Below are positions 62,024 through 64,000 of a stretch of 64,000 nt of DNA, one piece after another (positions within the stretch are counted from its first letter, which is position 1; each line of letters begins with the position of its first letter). The DNA comes from Chitinophaga chungangae (GTDB lineage: Bacteria > Bacteroidota > Bacteroidia > Chitinophagales > Chitinophagaceae), in contig NZ_JAGHKP010000003.1 in assembly GCF_017742215.1 (NCBI RefSeq), positions 1 to 64,000 of the forward strand, written 5' to 3'. The notes below the pieces were generated by a model. It had not been told where the DNA came from and ran no database searches. It was given only the letters and a program-made list of their open reading frames with translations. Made by a program: the position numbers and the translations under genes.

Positions 62024-64000
62024 TCAGAATGAAGCGTTCACACCAAATGTGAAATTGACGGACGGCAGATCGTCTTTATAGGTACTGGAATTGTATTCCG
62101 GATCGAAGCTCACGAAGTTGGTGAACACGAATGGGTTCATCACCTGCGCATATACCCTGATATTGCCTATTTTCCAGCGGTCCAGCGCGGTTTTCGGCAC
62201 TGCGTACCCAAGGGTGATGTCGGTTACGCGCCAGTAAGACGCATCCTGGTAATAGATCGCCGAACGGTACGGGCCGGGATTGTTGAGCCCGTAATAATCA
62301 TTGGTGGGATTTTCCGGCGTCCAATAGTTCAGGTTGAGGGCGTTGTACCGCCCTTTACCGATCTCGCCCATGGTGCCGGACAGCATCGCGTTCCTGAACT
62401 GCGCGCCCTGGCGGGTGTAGATCATAAAAGAAAGGTCCCAGTTGCGGTAGCCGAACGAGTTGAGAATGCCCGCCATCCATTTGGGCTGCTCCGAGCCGAG
62501 TATCACGCGGTCTTCGTCCGCCGTGATCTTGCCGTCGTTATTCAGGTCTTTCACGCGCACGTTGCCCGCTTTTTGTTTGTACTCCAGCGCATGCGAAGAA
62601 TCGGCCAGCTGCCAGATGCCCGCGAACTGGTAGTCGTAATTGGCGCGGAGCGGCTGGCCTACAAAAAGACCGTTGCCCACGTCCGCCGTGGTATTGCCGC
62701 CATACAGCTCGAGTATTTTGTTTTTGTTGGTGGAGAAGTTGATGGTGGTCCTCCATTTAAAATCTTCGCTTTGTATGTTCACGGTGTTCAGCGTTACTTC
62801 CAGGCCTTTGTTCTGCACCTTGCCGATGTTGGTGATCACGTTGCCGAAGCCGGTGGAAGTGGGCAGCTGCTGCTGCACGATCAGGTCGAGCGTGTTTCTT
62901 TTGTACACGTCGATGTCCGCGGAAATTCTTCCGTTGAGAAAACCGATGTTCATCCCCAGGTCCGCTTCACGGCTTTTTTCCCAGCCCAGCTCGCGGTTGG
63001 CGATGGACGCGGGCGCAAAACCAAAGGCCGTGGAACCGCCGAAGTCGTACGCGGTATTTACCAGCGTGGCTTTTGTGCCGTAAGGCGGCACCACGTTATT
63101 GCCCACAATGCCGTAGCTGAAGCGGAGCTTCAGGTCGGTGAACACGCCGAGGTCGCGGATAAACGGTTCGTCTACCAGTCTCCATGCAAAAGCCGCGGAT
63201 GGGAAGAAGCCCCATTTATGCCCTTCTGCGAGCTGCGAAGCGCCATCCCAGCGGCCGGTGAGTGTAAGCAGGTATTTGTCGTTGAAACCGTAGTTGAGCC
63301 TGCCCATGTAGGAGAGGAGCGCCCTTTCTTCCAGGTTGCTTTCAACGCCCACGATGGTGCCCGCGGAGCCGAGGTTATGCCATTTCGATTCGTAAGGCAG
63401 GTCTTTAACCGATATAAAATACCTTTCGTCGGTCCTTTTGTAGGCGCTTTGCAGCACGGTAAGATTGAAGTTGTGTTTGTTGGCCAGGCTCAGCTTGTAA
63501 GTGAGCAGGTTGTCCAGCGTATAAGACGTTTGTGAAGATGTTTCGTGAGAGGCGGTCGGTTTGGCGGTGCCGAGATTGGTTTTGGTGAACGTGCCGCGGT
63601 AATCGCCCACGCCGTTGCCGTACACGAAGGTGGACAGGGAAGAACGGATAGACAGGCCTTTCATGGGCGTCAGTTCCACAAAACCTCTCGCGCTGAAGCG
63701 GGACAATTTGGTTTCGAGTATCTGGTTGCCGTCGTACGATTCAATCAGCGGGTTGATCACCTGGTGATCGTTGATGCCCATCCAGAGCGCGTATCCTTTA
63801 AATTCAACGTCGCTGCTCTCGGAAGGGTCCAGCACTTCGTCGTAATAAGCCACGCCGGTGGGGCGCGCGCGGAACGCGGAGCGGATCGTTTCCATGGAGC
63901 CGGTGTTCTGAACGCTGTACGCGTAATTCGTGTTGAACCCTGCTTTCAGCACTTTGTTCAGCTGCGTGGTAATGTTGCCGTTGAGCGTATATCGTTTGTA
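62024..64000 (-). CDS. SusC/RagA-family TonB-dependent transporter, C-terminal part (gene runs off the window)
   Basis: About 658 residues of barrel are visible and the frame stays open to the window edge; the N-terminal signal, regulatory domain and plug lie beyond 64000. Recognisable blocks are KYLLTLTGRWDGASQLAEG, KWGFFPSAAFAWRLVDEPF, LRFSYGIVGNN, IGKVQNKGLEVTLNTV and WMAGILNSFGYRNWDLSF. The end is VNFTFGVNASF. It is the first gene seen of the sulfatase/lyase locus. Whether it carries an STN domain cannot be judged. Confidence 0.95.
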   Translation of the reverse strand, partial: YKRYTLNGNITTQLNKVLKAGFNTNYAYSVQNTGSMETIRSAFRARPTGVAYYDEVLDPSESSDVEFKGYALWMGINDHQVINPLIESYDGNQILETKLSRFSARGFVELTPMKGLSIRSSLSTFVYGNGVGDYRGTFTKTNLGTAKPTASHETSSQTSYTLDNLLTYKLSLANKHNFNLTVLQSAYKRTDERYFISVKDLPYESKWHNLGSAGTIVGVESNLEERALLSYMGRLNYGFNDKYLLTLTGRWDGASQLAEGHKWGFFPSAAFAWRLVDEPFIRDLGVFTDLKLRFSYGIVGNNVVPPYGTKATLVNTAYDFGGSTAFGFAPASIANRELGWEKSREADLGMNIGFLNGRISADIDVYKRNTLDLIVQQQLPTSTGFGNVITNIGKVQNKGLEVTLNTVNIQSEDFKWRTTINFSTNKNKILELYGGNTTADVGNGLFVGQPLRANYDYQFAGIWQLADSSHALEYKQKAGNVRVKDLNNDGKITADEDRVILGSEQPKWMAGILNSFGYRNWDLSFMIYTRQGAQFRNAMLSGTMGEIGKGRYNALNLNYWTPENPTNDYYGLNNPGPYRSAIYYQDASYWRVTDITLGYAVPKTALDRWKIGNIRVYAQVMNPFVFTNFVSFDPEYNSSTYKDDLPSVNFTFGVNASF

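Overview
The window looks like chromosome from a Bacteroidota bacterium of the Chitinophaga type. Three things suggest this: several SusC/SusD outer-membrane glycan uptake pairs, FecI/FecR-type sigma and anti-sigma control, and many secreted glycoside hydrolases and sulfatases. GC content is moderately high, most genes are packed in operons, and start sites rarely show a Shine-Dalgarno sequence. The genus is an inference from gene content only. No tRNA, rRNA, insertion sequence, integrase or CRISPR array was seen.

Left part (1-13.6 kb): the end of an OmpA-family gene, a secreted thioredoxin-like protein and a DUF5996 protein. Then follows a sigma / anti-sigma / SusC (with STN domain) / SusD locus, a complete cell-surface-signalling uptake system. 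Convergent to it lie a GH28-type pectinase-like enzyme and a double alpha/beta-hydrolase esterase, so a pectin-like ligand is possible.

Mannose block (13.8-23.4 kb): a GntR/UTRA repressor gene is divergent from an operon of a phosphomannose isomerase with a long N-terminal extension, a GH92 alpha-mannosidase, a sugar-porter MFS permease, a ROK sugar kinase and a second GH92. Together these give a route from periplasmic alpha-mannoside trimming through import and phosphorylation to fructose-6-phosphate. A perfect inverted repeat in the divergent promoter is the likely operator.

Middle (23.4-36.2 kb): an 880-bp structured leader with three strong hairpins and repeated motifs precedes a SusC/SusD-like pair without an STN domain. 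After it come a redoxin plus a heme/copper protein, a ROK repressor, a large secreted esterase/peptidase and a GlxA-type AraC regulator.

Metal/redox-like cluster (36.7-43.4 kb): TonB receptor, DUF4876 lipoprotein, DUF6850 barrel protein and di-heme cytochrome c peroxidase, probably one operon.

Right part (43.4-64 kb, minus strand, continuing beyond the end): a polysaccharide utilisation locus of ten genes. It reads SusC, SusD, a Tat-exported beta-propeller, a sulfatase fused to a heparinase-II/III-like lyase, four more sulfatases, an alpha-glucuronidase-like protein, and a GH92 alpha-mannosidase fused to a GH105/GH88 unsaturated-uronyl hydrolase. The two fusions make biochemical sense as a pair: the lyase would leave an unsaturated uronic acid at the new end, GH105 would remove it, and GH92 would remove the mannose beneath it. 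A sulfated polymer of alternating uronic acid and alpha-mannose (a glucuronomannan-like backbone) is therefore my favoured, untested substrate. This locus is the most novel-looking system in the window.
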